NCBI GenBank assembly: GCA_903911225.1
Contig: CAIWCT010000331.1
Span: 1-41,334, forward strand
Reading direction: 5' to 3'
Length of the DNA stretch: 41,334 nucleotides
Source: an uncultured delta proteobacterium
Lineage (GTDB): Bacteria > Desulfobacterota > WTBG01 > CAIYCZ01 > CAIRTM01
Notes under the pieces: generated by a model
The model's database searches: none
What the model was told of the DNA's origin: nothing
The model's input: the letters and a program-made list of their open reading frames with translations, nothing else
Translations under genes and position numbers: made by a program
Shown: positions 12,750-22,186 of the stretch, piece by piece
Layout: each line of letters opens with the position of its first letter
Numbering within the stretch: position 1 is the first letter of the stretch

Positions 12750-13493
12750 TTACTGAGGCCGGATTCCCTCGAAAATCATTGTTTCAAAAGCTGACATTTC
12801 GCTGGCAGTATTACCGGAATCGTGCCGATACGGCTCCAGGCAACTGAGAGGCTCATGCTCTGATTGGCCGGGAGAGCATCGCCGAATGTTTATAAATCCG
12901 GCTTCCTGCATGGCCATGGTTAAAAGCTCGCTGTCATACAGAAACTTATGGCCCCAGCTGTAAAAGGCATTGTTGATGATAAAAGAAGCCTTGTAGGCAT
13001 GTATTCCGTCTAACTGCTGATCCGTAATCCACTTGATATATCTTTCACTGATCGGGGCGTCTTTGCCGGAATGAAGGCCAATGAGAACTTCAAGGTCCGG
13101 AGTAGCGACTCTGATACAACCGCCCGGCCTCATTACCCGCCTGCACTCACGCAGCATGCTGAGCCCATCATTCCAGGATATATGCTCAATCATATGCTCA
13201 CTGTAAATGAAATTAAAGGTGGCATCATCAAAAGGAAAGCGCCTGGTCGCATCAAGATACACGGTATGGGGTGGCACAGGAACTATATCTGTACACAGCC
13301 AGCCTTCGTGGTAATTGGGCCCGGAGCCGATCTGCAGTTTTTTTATTTCATGGGATGTCAGGTATCTTTGCATGATTCCCGGGCCCGAACTCAGTCGTGA
13401 GATAAAAAGAGGCAGCCTTCGCGCTATTTTTTGCGCGTCACGAACCATGCCGGTGATCGTGTCGTACTTTTTTAACAGCTGCCGAAAGCTCAT
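12750..13493 (-). CDS. Class I SAM-dependent methyltransferase
   Basis: KKLQIGSGPNYHEGWLCTDI, FPFDDATFNFIYSEHMIEHI, ECRRVMRPGGCIRVATPDLE; start at MSFRQLLKK with upstream AGAGG. Confidence 0.8.
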   Translation of the reverse strand: MSFRQLLKKYDTITGMVRDAQKIARRLPLFISRLSSGPGIMQRYLTSHEIKKLQIGSGPNYHEGWLCTDIVPVPPHTVYLDATRRFPFDDATFNFIYSEHMIEHISWNDGLSMLRECRRVMRPGGCIRVATPDLEVLIGLHSGKDAPISERYIKWITDQQLDGIHAYKASFIINNAFYSWGHKFLYDSELLTMAMQEAGFINIRRCSPGQSEHEPLSCLEPYRHDSGNTASEMSAFETMIFEGIRPQ

Positions 13494-13594
13494 ACTAACC
13501 TCTTTTAGAGTAAGGAGCGCAGGGGATTGATAAGAAAATCGTTTGGGGATGAGGGGTGCGCGGCTTGCTTCCGCACACACCAGGCTTTCTGCCG

Positions 13595-15655
13595 CTACAA
13601 GGTCATTCTGGATTCAGGCCTGAAACAAAGCTTGTAAAATTTTTCAAGAATTATTTCTCTGTTGACAGGTTTTGGTATGCAGTCATCCATGCCGGCTTTT
13701 TTATATCTTTGAAAATCCTCCTCCAGCGCATGAGCGGTATAGGCAATGATGGGAGTTGTAATATTGTTTTGCCGAAGCATAATAGTGGCATCAACCCCGT
13801 TCATAATAGGCATTTGAATATCCATAAGTATGACATCATACTTTTGGGGATTGGCTAATACTTTATTCGCAGCTTCCATGCCATTACTGGAACAGTCTAC
13901 TGCATAGCCTGATTGCACCAGAATTTTCATGGCAACCAGCTGGTTGATGCGGTTATCATCAACCACAAGTATGTTTAAATTATGTTTTATCTTTTCCGAC
14001 AGAGAATATCGTGTCAGGATTTCACGGCTGCTGCCGGAATCAAAATCCTCCGTAAACAGATGTTTTATAATCTCGTAGAAAGAAAGTTTTGAACAGGGCT
14101 TTGACAAACAGCCGTTAAAGCCCATATTCTGGCATGCTTTTGCAGAGCCTCTATTGGGAGACGCAAATGCCAAAAGAGGAACATAGAGGCCAAAATTTTC
14201 ACGTATCAGCTCAACAATTTCTGAAATATCCTCAAATGAAGTGGAAACATCTATCACAAACAGATCTACCCGTGTTTTATTTATAATTAAATCTTGAAAT
14301 TGAGGAGAAACGTCCTGGATGCTTCCGCAGGTAATGACATTCATCTGTGCCTGTTTGCAGAGCTTTGATAAAATATCCAGATGTATTTTTTCGAAATCAA
14401 GAATAAAAACTGTCTTATCCTGCAGATTAACAGTGACAGCGGACTTAGCGGTCTGTATTTTTTCAGCTCTAAGCAGCTTTACGGTAAAATCGAAAGAGCT
14501 TCCTTTGCCGAGCTTGCTTGTTGCTTGTAAATCACCCCGCATCAGGCGGGCAATGCTGCGGCATACATGCAGCCCTATTCCGAGGCCTTTGGACTTTCTT
14601 GTTAATGCACCGTCGCCCTTGTAAAACAGGGTAAAGATTGATTCCAGGGTGCCCTTGGCCATTCCAACGCCTGTGTCCTGCACATGAAACCGTACGGTAA
14701 TATCGCTTTCATGCTCGTGTGCGGGCTCAACATCAAGTGTAACTTTTATACTGCCGGATCTGGTGTGCTTTATTGCATTATTAAGCAGCTTCAGCACAAT
14801 CTGTCTGATTCTGCTGGGGTCGCCTTTAAGCAGGAAGGGAACCTGATTGGTAATTTCATGCTGAAATTCAATGTTTTTGCCTTCAAGCTTGTCTTTTGTA
14901 TCAATAATAATACTGTAAAAGAGAAGCTCGATATCAAAGCCTATGTCAGCAATCTCGATTTTGCCATTCTCGATTTTCGCGTAATCAAGTATGTTATTTA
15001 TCATGCTGAGCAGATCTTCACTGCTTTTTTTGATTACATGCAATTGCTCTTTATATTCTTCAGTAATCTGCTCATTATCAATCAGTAAATCCGTAAAACC
15101 GCAAATGCCATTCATCGGTATCCTTAATTCGCTCGAAATTTTCGAAAGAAAAAATTCCTTAAGGTCTTTGGTAGTCTCAGCCAGAATCTTAGCTTTTTCG
15201 AGCTCTGTCTCCAGGTTTTGTTTATCTGTAATATCCTTAACAAGACATAGCGAGGCGACACTGTTGCCCATGGAATCTTTCAAAAGGCACACATTCTGCT
15301 GAACGGGTACGAGCTTGCCCTCCTTGTCGACGTAAAAAGTTGTCCAGTCTTTTATCTCACCGGTTTTGTTTAATGTGGAAAGAATATTGTGAGTTTCTTC
15401 AAAATAATCATCGCCCAGTTCAAACACTTCACCTAATCGCGAGGTGTAGATACCGTGAGACGGCGTGAAACGAACGGGCATTTTCCCCACGATTTCATCT
15501 CGTTCAAATCCCAGTGTATTTAAAAAGTATGGATTGGCATCAAGCACATGGCCCTTCAAATCGGAAAGCAGTATACCCGTATCGACCTTGTCAAATACGC
15601 TGGCTAAAAAAGATTGGGAAGATTTGTATTCTGTTTGCATAATCGGGGCGTTCAT
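13595..15655 (-). CDS. PAS-HisKA-HATPase-REC-REC hybrid sensor protein, H-box degenerate
   Basis: PAS domain, H-box position FLSKISSELRIPMNGICGF (His replaced by Ser), HVQDTGVGMAKG / KSKGLGIGLHVCRSI ATPase motifs, intact C-terminal REC (ILVVDDNRINQLVAMKIL, VILMDIQMPIMNG, PKPV). Confidence 0.9.
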   Translation of the reverse strand: MNAPIMQTEYKSSQSFLASVFDKVDTGILLSDLKGHVLDANPYFLNTLGFERDEIVGKMPVRFTPSHGIYTSRLGEVFELGDDYFEETHNILSTLNKTGEIKDWTTFYVDKEGKLVPVQQNVCLLKDSMGNSVASLCLVKDITDKQNLETELEKAKILAETTKDLKEFFLSKISSELRIPMNGICGFTDLLIDNEQITEEYKEQLHVIKKSSEDLLSMINNILDYAKIENGKIEIADIGFDIELLFYSIIIDTKDKLEGKNIEFQHEITNQVPFLLKGDPSRIRQIVLKLLNNAIKHTRSGSIKVTLDVEPAHEHESDITVRFHVQDTGVGMAKGTLESIFTLFYKGDGALTRKSKGLGIGLHVCRSIARLMRGDLQATSKLGKGSSFDFTVKLLRAEKIQTAKSAVTVNLQDKTVFILDFEKIHLDILSKLCKQAQMNVITCGSIQDVSPQFQDLIINKTRVDLFVIDVSTSFEDISEIVELIRENFGLYVPLLAFASPNRGSAKACQNMGFNGCLSKPCSKLSFYEIIKHLFTEDFDSGSSREILTRYSLSEKIKHNLNILVVDDNRINQLVAMKILVQSGYAVDCSSNGMEAANKVLANPQKYDVILMDIQMPIMNGVDATIMLRQNNITTPIIAYTAHALEEDFQRYKKAGMDDCIPKPVNREIILEKFYKLCFRPESRMTL

Positions 15656-15767
15656 ATTTACTGACTCCGTTGTTGTTTATTAAAAGCAGTACCGCATAAA
15701 AAATACCGAACCAGGAAGACTGCGACTGTTATTCGCATTGCTGCAACCTTTACGGCACCATTGCCGA

Positions 15768-16109
15768 TTAATATTCTTCATGAGAGGCTCTGAGTTTTTG
15801 AAGCCCGCGGCTTATGGTCATAACGCTGCAGGGCTTTTTGTAAGCCCTGCAAAGTTTTTCCAATGTCAAATCCTGGCGCTGCTCAACGGTTTTACGCAGC
15901 CACGCCATATCCTGTTCATCCAAAATTTTTTTCCTCCCGCAACGGTGGTTCTGCGGTTCAAGCATGCCAAGTTTCTTGCGCTGGGCCAGTAATTTTTTTA
16001 CCATTCCCAGCGAAACGCCGTAGCGCTCTGCAATCTCTTCACGGGTACCTTCTCCCGCATCGCAGGCAACTACTATGAGCATGCGCATGTGCATCGATAT
16101 AGGCTTCAT
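15768..16109 (-). CDS. Small helix-turn-helix protein resembling the N-terminal region of IS630-type transposases
   Basis: TREEIAERYGVSLGMVKKLLAQRKKLG...GRKKILDEQDMAWLRKTVEQRQDLTLEKLCRAY.KPCSVMTISRGLQKL; no DDE domain follows. Confidence 0.55.
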   Translation of the reverse strand: MKPISMHMRMLIVVACDAGEGTREEIAERYGVSLGMVKKLLAQRKKLGMLEPQNHRCGRKKILDEQDMAWLRKTVEQRQDLTLEKLCRAYKKPCSVMTISRGLQKLRASHEEY

Positions 16110-16526
16110 ACTTATATTATCGGATTTTTTTTGTCCGGCTATAGTATTTTGTGAAAATATTTTTAATTTTTTTTATAAAGGGTTGTTATGCTTGATGTAG
16201 GCCGGGAATCAAAAAACAAGCTGACAAAGCCTGTGCGGTTGGGGGAAAGCGGAGCCGCAGCCTTATTTTTTGTTTAAATGGGGCCTTGTGCTTCAAAAAC
16301 AGGGGGGGAGCACTGCGAGCCTGCTATAAAATCGGCTGTGGCGGGAGTTTCGATCAATCAGTTTTGGTTGTTGCGGCTGCAGTAGGATAAGCTTTGACGG
16401 GGTGAGATTCCCTCTCAATGCATAGGAGGATGGGTGCCCTGGCATTTTCAGCCCCCTGGCAGCGTGCATGAACCCATCTATTGTCTGCATAAGACTGCTC
16501 TGCCGGCTGTTCGAATTAAAACCCGA

Positions 16527-16973
16527 TTACGGTAGCTTCGGTTGTATCGTTTTAATTAAGCGAAAGCTGAGGCCGGCAAACAGATTAAACCCGTATTTTC
16601 GGTGTAGATACAGGAACAGAATTGAAATTACACATATGCTACAGCAGCCTAAGGCAGAAAACAGTTGGCTGGCATTACTTGAAAATCGGATGAAATATTT
16701 TTCCGCAAATCCCGAAGTAAAAATGGCCAGCAAGGCAAGCCAAAAGGTTCTCGCATAGATGTTTGGCAGATTTTTCAGTATCAACAAAAAATAAACTATA
16801 AAAACAAAATTAAAAGCAAACACGCACCAGTCCCATCCTGAGGCAGGATTAAAATCAGGCGTGTTATATTTTGAAGGCTTACATATAAAATATATATTTG
16901 CGAGCGCCCCCAAAAAAAAGACGACTGTCAAAACCTTGAGAAACTGCAGGGTAGGATTCATTATTAATTTCAT
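16527..16973 (-). CDS. Small multi-pass membrane protein of unknown function
   Basis: 148 aa ORF with about four hydrophobic segments; no family recognised. Confidence 0.45.
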   Translation of the reverse strand: MKLIMNPTLQFLKVLTVVFFLGALANIYFICKPSKYNTPDFNPASGWDWCVFAFNFVFIVYFLLILKNLPNIYARTFWLALLAIFTSGFAEKYFIRFSSNASQLFSALGCCSICVISILFLYLHRKYGFNLFAGLSFRLIKTIQPKLP

Positions 16974-17186
16974 GGGTTGAACGCTGTCAAATAAAGCATT
17001 GCTATTCAGCGGAGTATTTCACATATCCCTACAAAAGCTATTCCAAAATATATCGGTTTTGTCAAGCTGACGGAAGGTATGGCAACAACCGGCAGCCGAA
17101 AAACATAAAAACCCCCTGTTCAGGGTTGTATTGTCCTAAAATTACAATTATAATTGAAGAAAATGCTGAATCATGGAGGTTACCGG

Positions 17187-17450
17187 ATGTCTGAGGATCA
17201 ACTGAATGAAAAAACAGCAGGTACGTCTGAGCCGCCGCATGCTCAGGACCCTGCACAGCAGGATGCTGACCGTCGCACAATCAAAAGCTATGACGAGCTT
17301 ATGCATGGATTTGAAGAGATAAGGAAAATTGTGGATAATCAGGATAAATTTGATAAGCAAAAAAACACAGACACTAGCTGCAATGAAATTCTCAAAAACT
17401 TTGATAAAATTAAAAAAATTATTGACAATCAGGAGACCCCGGAGGACTAG
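17187..17450 (+). CDS. Small charged hypothetical protein with an internal duplicated motif
   Basis: Start preceded by GGAGGT; FEEIRKIVDNQD and FDKIKKIIDNQE repeat. Confidence 0.5.
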   Translation: MSEDQLNEKTAGTSEPPHAQDPAQQDADRRTIKSYDELMHGFEEIRKIVDNQDKFDKQKNTDTSCNEILKNFDKIKKIIDNQETPED

Positions 17451-17751
17451 TTTGCAGGCCGGACCTTCAGCATCAATCGAGATCAGCCAATAAAAATTAC
17501 ACAGCTTACAAAGTGATGCTCACTGCTGCAAGGGGGTGGCATACAGGTAGATAAGATTGATTTTTTAATTTGTCACACTTAATTCCGCTTACTCGCGGGC
17601 ATTGCACGGCATATTTTGGTCAGCCTGCCGTCAAAGGCTATAATTATTCACTGCTTCTGCTTTGTTCAATTTTAACAACGGCTTCCATGCCGACAAACGG
17701 CACTTTCACCCTGCCCCCCCCCTCGTCCAATTGTCTGTCTTTGTCTGCCTG

Positions 17752-17868
17752 TTAATAACGCTTCTGCATGTATGAAAGCAACACGGCATCATACGTGCGT
17801 CCGCTTTTTTGGGCTACAGTCAGAAGTCGGGCGCGAATGAATGCTGCGATATCTTTTGGTTTTTTTTC
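17752..17868 (-). pseudogene. Remnant of an AbiEii-type nucleotidyltransferase toxin N-terminus
   Basis: Minus-strand translation KDIAAFIRARLLTVAQKSGRTYDAVLLSYMQKRY* resembles the conserved N-terminus (xNIAASVRARLLNLARERG..F..LL.RYA.ERLLYRL) of AbiEii proteins; truncated by stop. Confidence 0.4.
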
Positions 17869-18180
17869 GGCATGCTATACCACCAGTGCTTGCTGGCAAG
17901 GCAACATATAACATTTCACAACAATAGGTAGCCTGCATATATGGATTTTACAATTGGCTGTCTGGAACCAATTGAAGCATAGTAAGGGCTGTAAAGTGGT
18001 TGTTTTGAACCAACGCAAATTTTAACACCTTGCAAAAAAAACGCCTTGAAAAGAAACTAATTTATAACTACCTGAATTTCAGACTTTTATTGCATAGTTT
18101 TTCTGCAATTTTTATTTGATTTTTAGTGGCACGGCCATTGCAATAACTATTCAGCAAGCAAACGCTGAAAGGAGTAAAAA

Positions 18181-19533
18181 ATGACCGCTGCATATTATAA
18201 CGACAGGAACTGGGACAAAAAGAAGACAGAGCGCAAACGCGTTGTTATAACCGGAATCGGCTCAGTGACGCCTATCGGCAATACCCTGGATGCCACCTGG
18301 TCAAATCTGATCAAAGGCACCTCGGGCATAGCTCCCATAACAATTTTTGACGCATCAACATTCCCGGTTAAAATCGGCGCAGAGGTCAAGAATTTTGATT
18401 TTAACGCTGTAGTGCCTGAAGACCTCAGGCCTTTTATTGGCAGAAGCACAAGCTTCTGCATTCAGGCAACACGTGAAGCGCTTCGCAATGCCGGCCTTGA
18501 TCTTGATCTTATGAACACGGCATCAGTTGGTATCGCTCTGGGGTCAAACGAAGAGGCCATGGGCCTGAATATGTTTGGCGACCTTTTTGACGCACGCACT
18601 ATAAAGGAGCATCTTGAGCGGCAGCAGGACGAAACCAGTCTGCACCGGCCTTTTGCTCATCTTGCGGCCTCAAAACAGTTGGGCCAGATCTGGCCCGTGC
18701 GCCGCAGCGCAGCTACAGCGGCCAACATTCTGTCGATTCTGTTCAATATTCAGGGCCCCGTGAGCACCTCCTCCGGCGCATGCGTATCTTCAGCACAGGC
18801 CATGGGCCGGGCTCTTCGCATGATTCAGGACGGAGACGCTAATGTTGTTATCACCGGCGGCTGCGACTCCATGATCGGCGAATTCTCCGTTGCCGGCTTT
18901 TACCGGCTGCGGGCTTTGTCCAAAAACAACGATAATCCCGAAAAAGCCTCCCGTCCCTTTGATCTCAAACGGGATGGCTTCGTGCTGGGAGAAGGATCGG
19001 CCGTGCTGATTCTTGAAGACCTTGAGCATGCGCGCAAGCGCGGCGCAACCATTCTGGCAGAGCTTGCAGGCTACGGGTCATCTTCAAATGCCGGCAGCAT
19101 CACCGCACCCCCTGAAGACGGCCGGGGAGCCGACCTGTGCCTCAAAGCGGCTCTTGCAGACGGGAACTGCTCGCCTGACGAAGTCGACTATATAAATGCC
19201 CATGGCACGTCGACCTATCTTAACGACAAGTCTGAGACAGCGGCCATCAAGAACGTGTTCGGAGAGCGGGCGTATAGCATCCCCGTTAGCTCGAACAAGT
19301 CGATGCTGGGGCATCTGGTGGCAAGCGCGGCAGCAATAGAGCTTGCCATGAGCGTACAGACGATCAACAGCCAGGTGATTCCGCCTACCATCAACTATGA
19401 AAACCCTGATCCTGTATGCGATCTTGACTATGTGCCCAATGAGTTTCGTCTGAAGAAAGTGAATACCATTCTTTCTAATTCATTTGCCTTCGGCGGCCAG
19501 AACGCATCGGTACTTGTTAAGAAATTCCAATGA
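18181..19533 (+). CDS. Beta-ketoacyl-ACP synthase (FabF-like, KS1), catalytic triad intact
   Basis: GPVSTSSGACVSSAQAMGRA (Cys201), NAHGTSTYLND, KSMLGHLVASAAA. Confidence 0.93.
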   Translation: MTAAYYNDRNWDKKKTERKRVVITGIGSVTPIGNTLDATWSNLIKGTSGIAPITIFDASTFPVKIGAEVKNFDFNAVVPEDLRPFIGRSTSFCIQATREALRNAGLDLDLMNTASVGIALGSNEEAMGLNMFGDLFDARTIKEHLERQQDETSLHRPFAHLAASKQLGQIWPVRRSAATAANILSILFNIQGPVSTSSGACVSSAQAMGRALRMIQDGDANVVITGGCDSMIGEFSVAGFYRLRALSKNNDNPEKASRPFDLKRDGFVLGEGSAVLILEDLEHARKRGATILAELAGYGSSSNAGSITAPPEDGRGADLCLKAALADGNCSPDEVDYINAHGTSTYLNDKSETAAIKNVFGERAYSIPVSSNKSMLGHLVASAAAIELAMSVQTINSQVIPPTINYENPDPVCDLDYVPNEFRLKKVNTILSNSFAFGGQNASVLVKKFQ

Positions 19534-20828
19534 ACCGCAGGGTTGTTGTTACCGGGCTCGGGGTTATTTCTTCCCTTGGAAATACCGTCAAGGAAAACTG
19601 GAAAAACCTTACTGAAGGCATAAGCGGCATTAGTCCCCTAGCGCTGCTCCCCAGCCCATCCTTCCCTGTAAAGACTGCCGGTGGAATTAAGCATTTTAAG
19701 CCTGCAGATCATGGAATACAGCCTAAATCCCTCAAAGTAATGAATACCACCATTCAGTATGCAATTGCCGCAAGCAATTTTGCTGTTGAAGATGCAAACA
19801 TTTCCCGGAACGAGTATGCGGATCGAGAGATCGGCTTATCCTTTGGCGTTAACGGTATCCAGTATGCAGCCGAAGAGGGCTTTCTTGCCTTGTATGAGGC
19901 TATTAATAAAGATTTAAGAAATTATATGTCCGGCGACAACATGACGGCGGGTGCTCCCATAAAAATAAATGACCCTGGCCTTGCCGTGCACCCTCTCTGG
20001 CCCTTGTCCGTGCTTGCAAACATGAGCCTCTGTCATATAGCAATACATCATAACTTTCAGGGGCCCAATCTGGCTTTCAGCTCTATTGATGCAGCAGGAA
20101 GCCAGGCAATCGGCGAGGCGTATAGGTCAATACTTCAGGGAATGGGCGATATCTATGTTGCCGGCGGTGGATATGCGCTGAACACCATTGATATTCTCTC
20201 TTTGTCATCAATGGATATGCTTTCAAAAAAGCAGGAAGCAGTACGACCTTTTGACCGCCTGCGTGATGGCTGTGTTCCGGGGGAAGGCGCTGCCGTGCTT
20301 ATCATTGAGGAAATGTCTCATGCTCTCAAGCGTGGCGCCCCCATTTATGCTGAAATAGCAGGATACGGCTCTTTTTTTAATGGGCTTTCTGATGCTTGTG
20401 ATAATGGCAACAGCTCTACCGACTGTCAGGCAATGCAAGAATGTATGAGCAGGGCGCTGAGCGATGCATCACTTGATCCTGCTTCTATAGATTACATCAA
20501 TGCAGACGGCAAGGGCACAGTTCAAAGCGATAGGCTGGAAGCTCAGGCGCTTCATCATATGTTTGGAAGAGAAGTTCCTGTCAGCACCAGTAAGCCGTTA
20601 ACCGGACATATGCTTGCTGCAAACGGCGCTTTTCAGGCTCTCTCAACGGTTTTATCAATAAAGCATGGCATCATTCCTCCTACGATAAACTGTTTGGATC
20701 AGGATCCTCAGTGCGACATTGCCGTGGTCAAAAATGCTTTGAAGAAACAAATAAAGTATGCTATCTCAAACACCTTCGGTTTTTCAGGGGAACATACATC
20801 CCTGGTATTTAAACACTATAACCAGTAA
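19530..20828 (+). CDS. KS-like protein (KS2) lacking nucleophilic Cys and first His; chain-length-factor-like
   Basis: FabF fold motifs throughout, but GPNLAFSSIDAAGSQAIG (Asp187 at Cys position) and NADGKGT (Asp326 at His position); KPLTGHMLAANG retained; start overlaps KS1 stop (ATGA). Confidence 0.88.
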   Translation: MNRRVVVTGLGVISSLGNTVKENWKNLTEGISGISPLALLPSPSFPVKTAGGIKHFKPADHGIQPKSLKVMNTTIQYAIAASNFAVEDANISRNEYADREIGLSFGVNGIQYAAEEGFLALYEAINKDLRNYMSGDNMTAGAPIKINDPGLAVHPLWPLSVLANMSLCHIAIHHNFQGPNLAFSSIDAAGSQAIGEAYRSILQGMGDIYVAGGGYALNTIDILSLSSMDMLSKKQEAVRPFDRLRDGCVPGEGAAVLIIEEMSHALKRGAPIYAEIAGYGSFFNGLSDACDNGNSSTDCQAMQECMSRALSDASLDPASIDYINADGKGTVQSDRLEAQALHHMFGREVPVSTSKPLTGHMLAANGAFQALSTVLSIKHGIIPPTINCLDQDPQCDIAVVKNALKKQIKYAISNTFGFSGEHTSLVFKHYNQ

Positions 20829-20844
20829 TAAAAAAGTATAGGCT

Positions 20845-22140
20845 ATGGGAAAAAGAGCAGTTATTACAGGAATGGGTGTTGTCTCCCCCATTGGTATAGG
20901 CAGGGAGGAAAACTGGCAAAGTCTTATCCGGGGCACGTCAGGTATTGAGCGGTTTTCCCGGTTGAATCCTGAGCATCTGCCCGTTCATATCGGCGCGGAG
21001 GTTAAAAATTTCGACCCCAAGAAGTTTATCACGGAACGTAAAATCATAAGGCTTACCTTTAGAAATGTGCACCTTGCTCTTGCTGCAGCCAAGCTTGCTT
21101 TTGAAGATTCAGGACTTGAGGTCGGCAAAGTTTCTCCCGAGCGGTTTGGCGCAATTATCGGCTCTGGAGGAGGCGGGTATGATGACGGGCCCGGCTTTGA
21201 AGACCTGAATGATCCTATCCTCAAATCATGGAATGAGGAGACGCAGGACTTTGATTCCGCCAAATTCGGCCAGGTAGGCGTGCCCTCTGCCTATCCGCTG
21301 TTTCTGCTCAAGGCCCTTCCTAATAATGCGTTTTATTATATCTCTCTTCTTTATAATATTCAGGGCGAAAATGATAATATCGTTACCTCGTTTACCGGCG
21401 GGTCTCAGGCCATCGGGGATGCTTTTCGGGCAATACGGCGGGGGCTGGCAGATGTAATTATCGCCGGAGGCTATGATTCCCTCATTACCCCGAACACGAT
21501 TTTCAGCCTCGACTCATTTAATCTGCTTTCAAAAAATGAGGATCCCGGGAAGGCCTGCCGGCCGTTTGATAAGCTCAGGGATGGTATGGTGGCAGGCGAA
21601 GGAGCGGGCTTTTTCATTGTGGAAGATCTTGAGCATGCTGAAAAGCGGGGGGCGCGAATATATGCAGAAATTGCCGGATACGGAAATGCATCAAGCGCTT
21701 ACCATCTTTATAAGCCGGAGCCTGAAGGCAGCGGCATTATTAATGCCACCGCCAGGGCATTGCAGGATGCACAGATGGGGGCTGAACACATCGACTGGGT
21801 ATGTTCGGACGGCATTGCAACAAAGGACGGCGACAGAGCGGAAGCCAATGCTTTGAAATCGATTTTTAGAGAAAAAATTTCTTCTCTACCGGTGAGTGCT
21901 ACAAAATCAATGACCGGCCATATGGGCTCAGGCTCAGGGGGCGCTGAATCCGTATATGCCGTAATGGCGATGAACAACAGTATTATCCCTCCAACCATAA
22001 ATTATGATAGCCCTGATGCTGACTGCCCTCTGGATATTGTTGCCCCTGGGCCGCGCGAGCAAAAAATTGATGTTGCTCTTACTATTAACCAGGGGCTTGG
22101 CGGACAGAGTACAGCTTTAATATTCAAAAAATTCGAGTAA
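20845..22140 (+). CDS. KS-like protein (KS3) lacking nucleophilic Cys and first His; chain-length-factor-like
   Basis: NIVTSFTGGSQAIGDA (Phe183 at Cys position), CSDGIATKDGD (Asp322 at His position), KSMTGHMGSGSGG retained. Confidence 0.88.
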   Translation: MGKRAVITGMGVVSPIGIGREENWQSLIRGTSGIERFSRLNPEHLPVHIGAEVKNFDPKKFITERKIIRLTFRNVHLALAAAKLAFEDSGLEVGKVSPERFGAIIGSGGGGYDDGPGFEDLNDPILKSWNEETQDFDSAKFGQVGVPSAYPLFLLKALPNNAFYYISLLYNIQGENDNIVTSFTGGSQAIGDAFRAIRRGLADVIIAGGYDSLITPNTIFSLDSFNLLSKNEDPGKACRPFDKLRDGMVAGEGAGFFIVEDLEHAEKRGARIYAEIAGYGNASSAYHLYKPEPEGSGIINATARALQDAQMGAEHIDWVCSDGIATKDGDRAEANALKSIFREKISSLPVSATKSMTGHMGSGSGGAESVYAVMAMNNSIIPPTINYDSPDADCPLDIVAPGPREQKIDVALTINQGLGGQSTALIFKKFE

Positions 22141-22186
22141 TGGCTCCTGATTTGATTCATGACACGCACTATGGTTTTTAAATGCT

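Noticed and set aside
15768-16109. Complete IS630 insertion sequence
   Set aside because: Only the HTH part is seen; no DDE catalytic ORF and no clear terminal inverted repeats.
16160-16300. Cyclic-di-GMP or cobalamin riboswitch
   Set aside because: Superficial similarity (GACAAAGCC, GGGAAAGCGGAGCCGCAGCC) but the conserved cores of these classes could not be matched.
16293-16490. 65 aa minus-strand ORF
   Set aside because: Composition and lack of RBS suggest a chance ORF over a possibly structured intergenic region.
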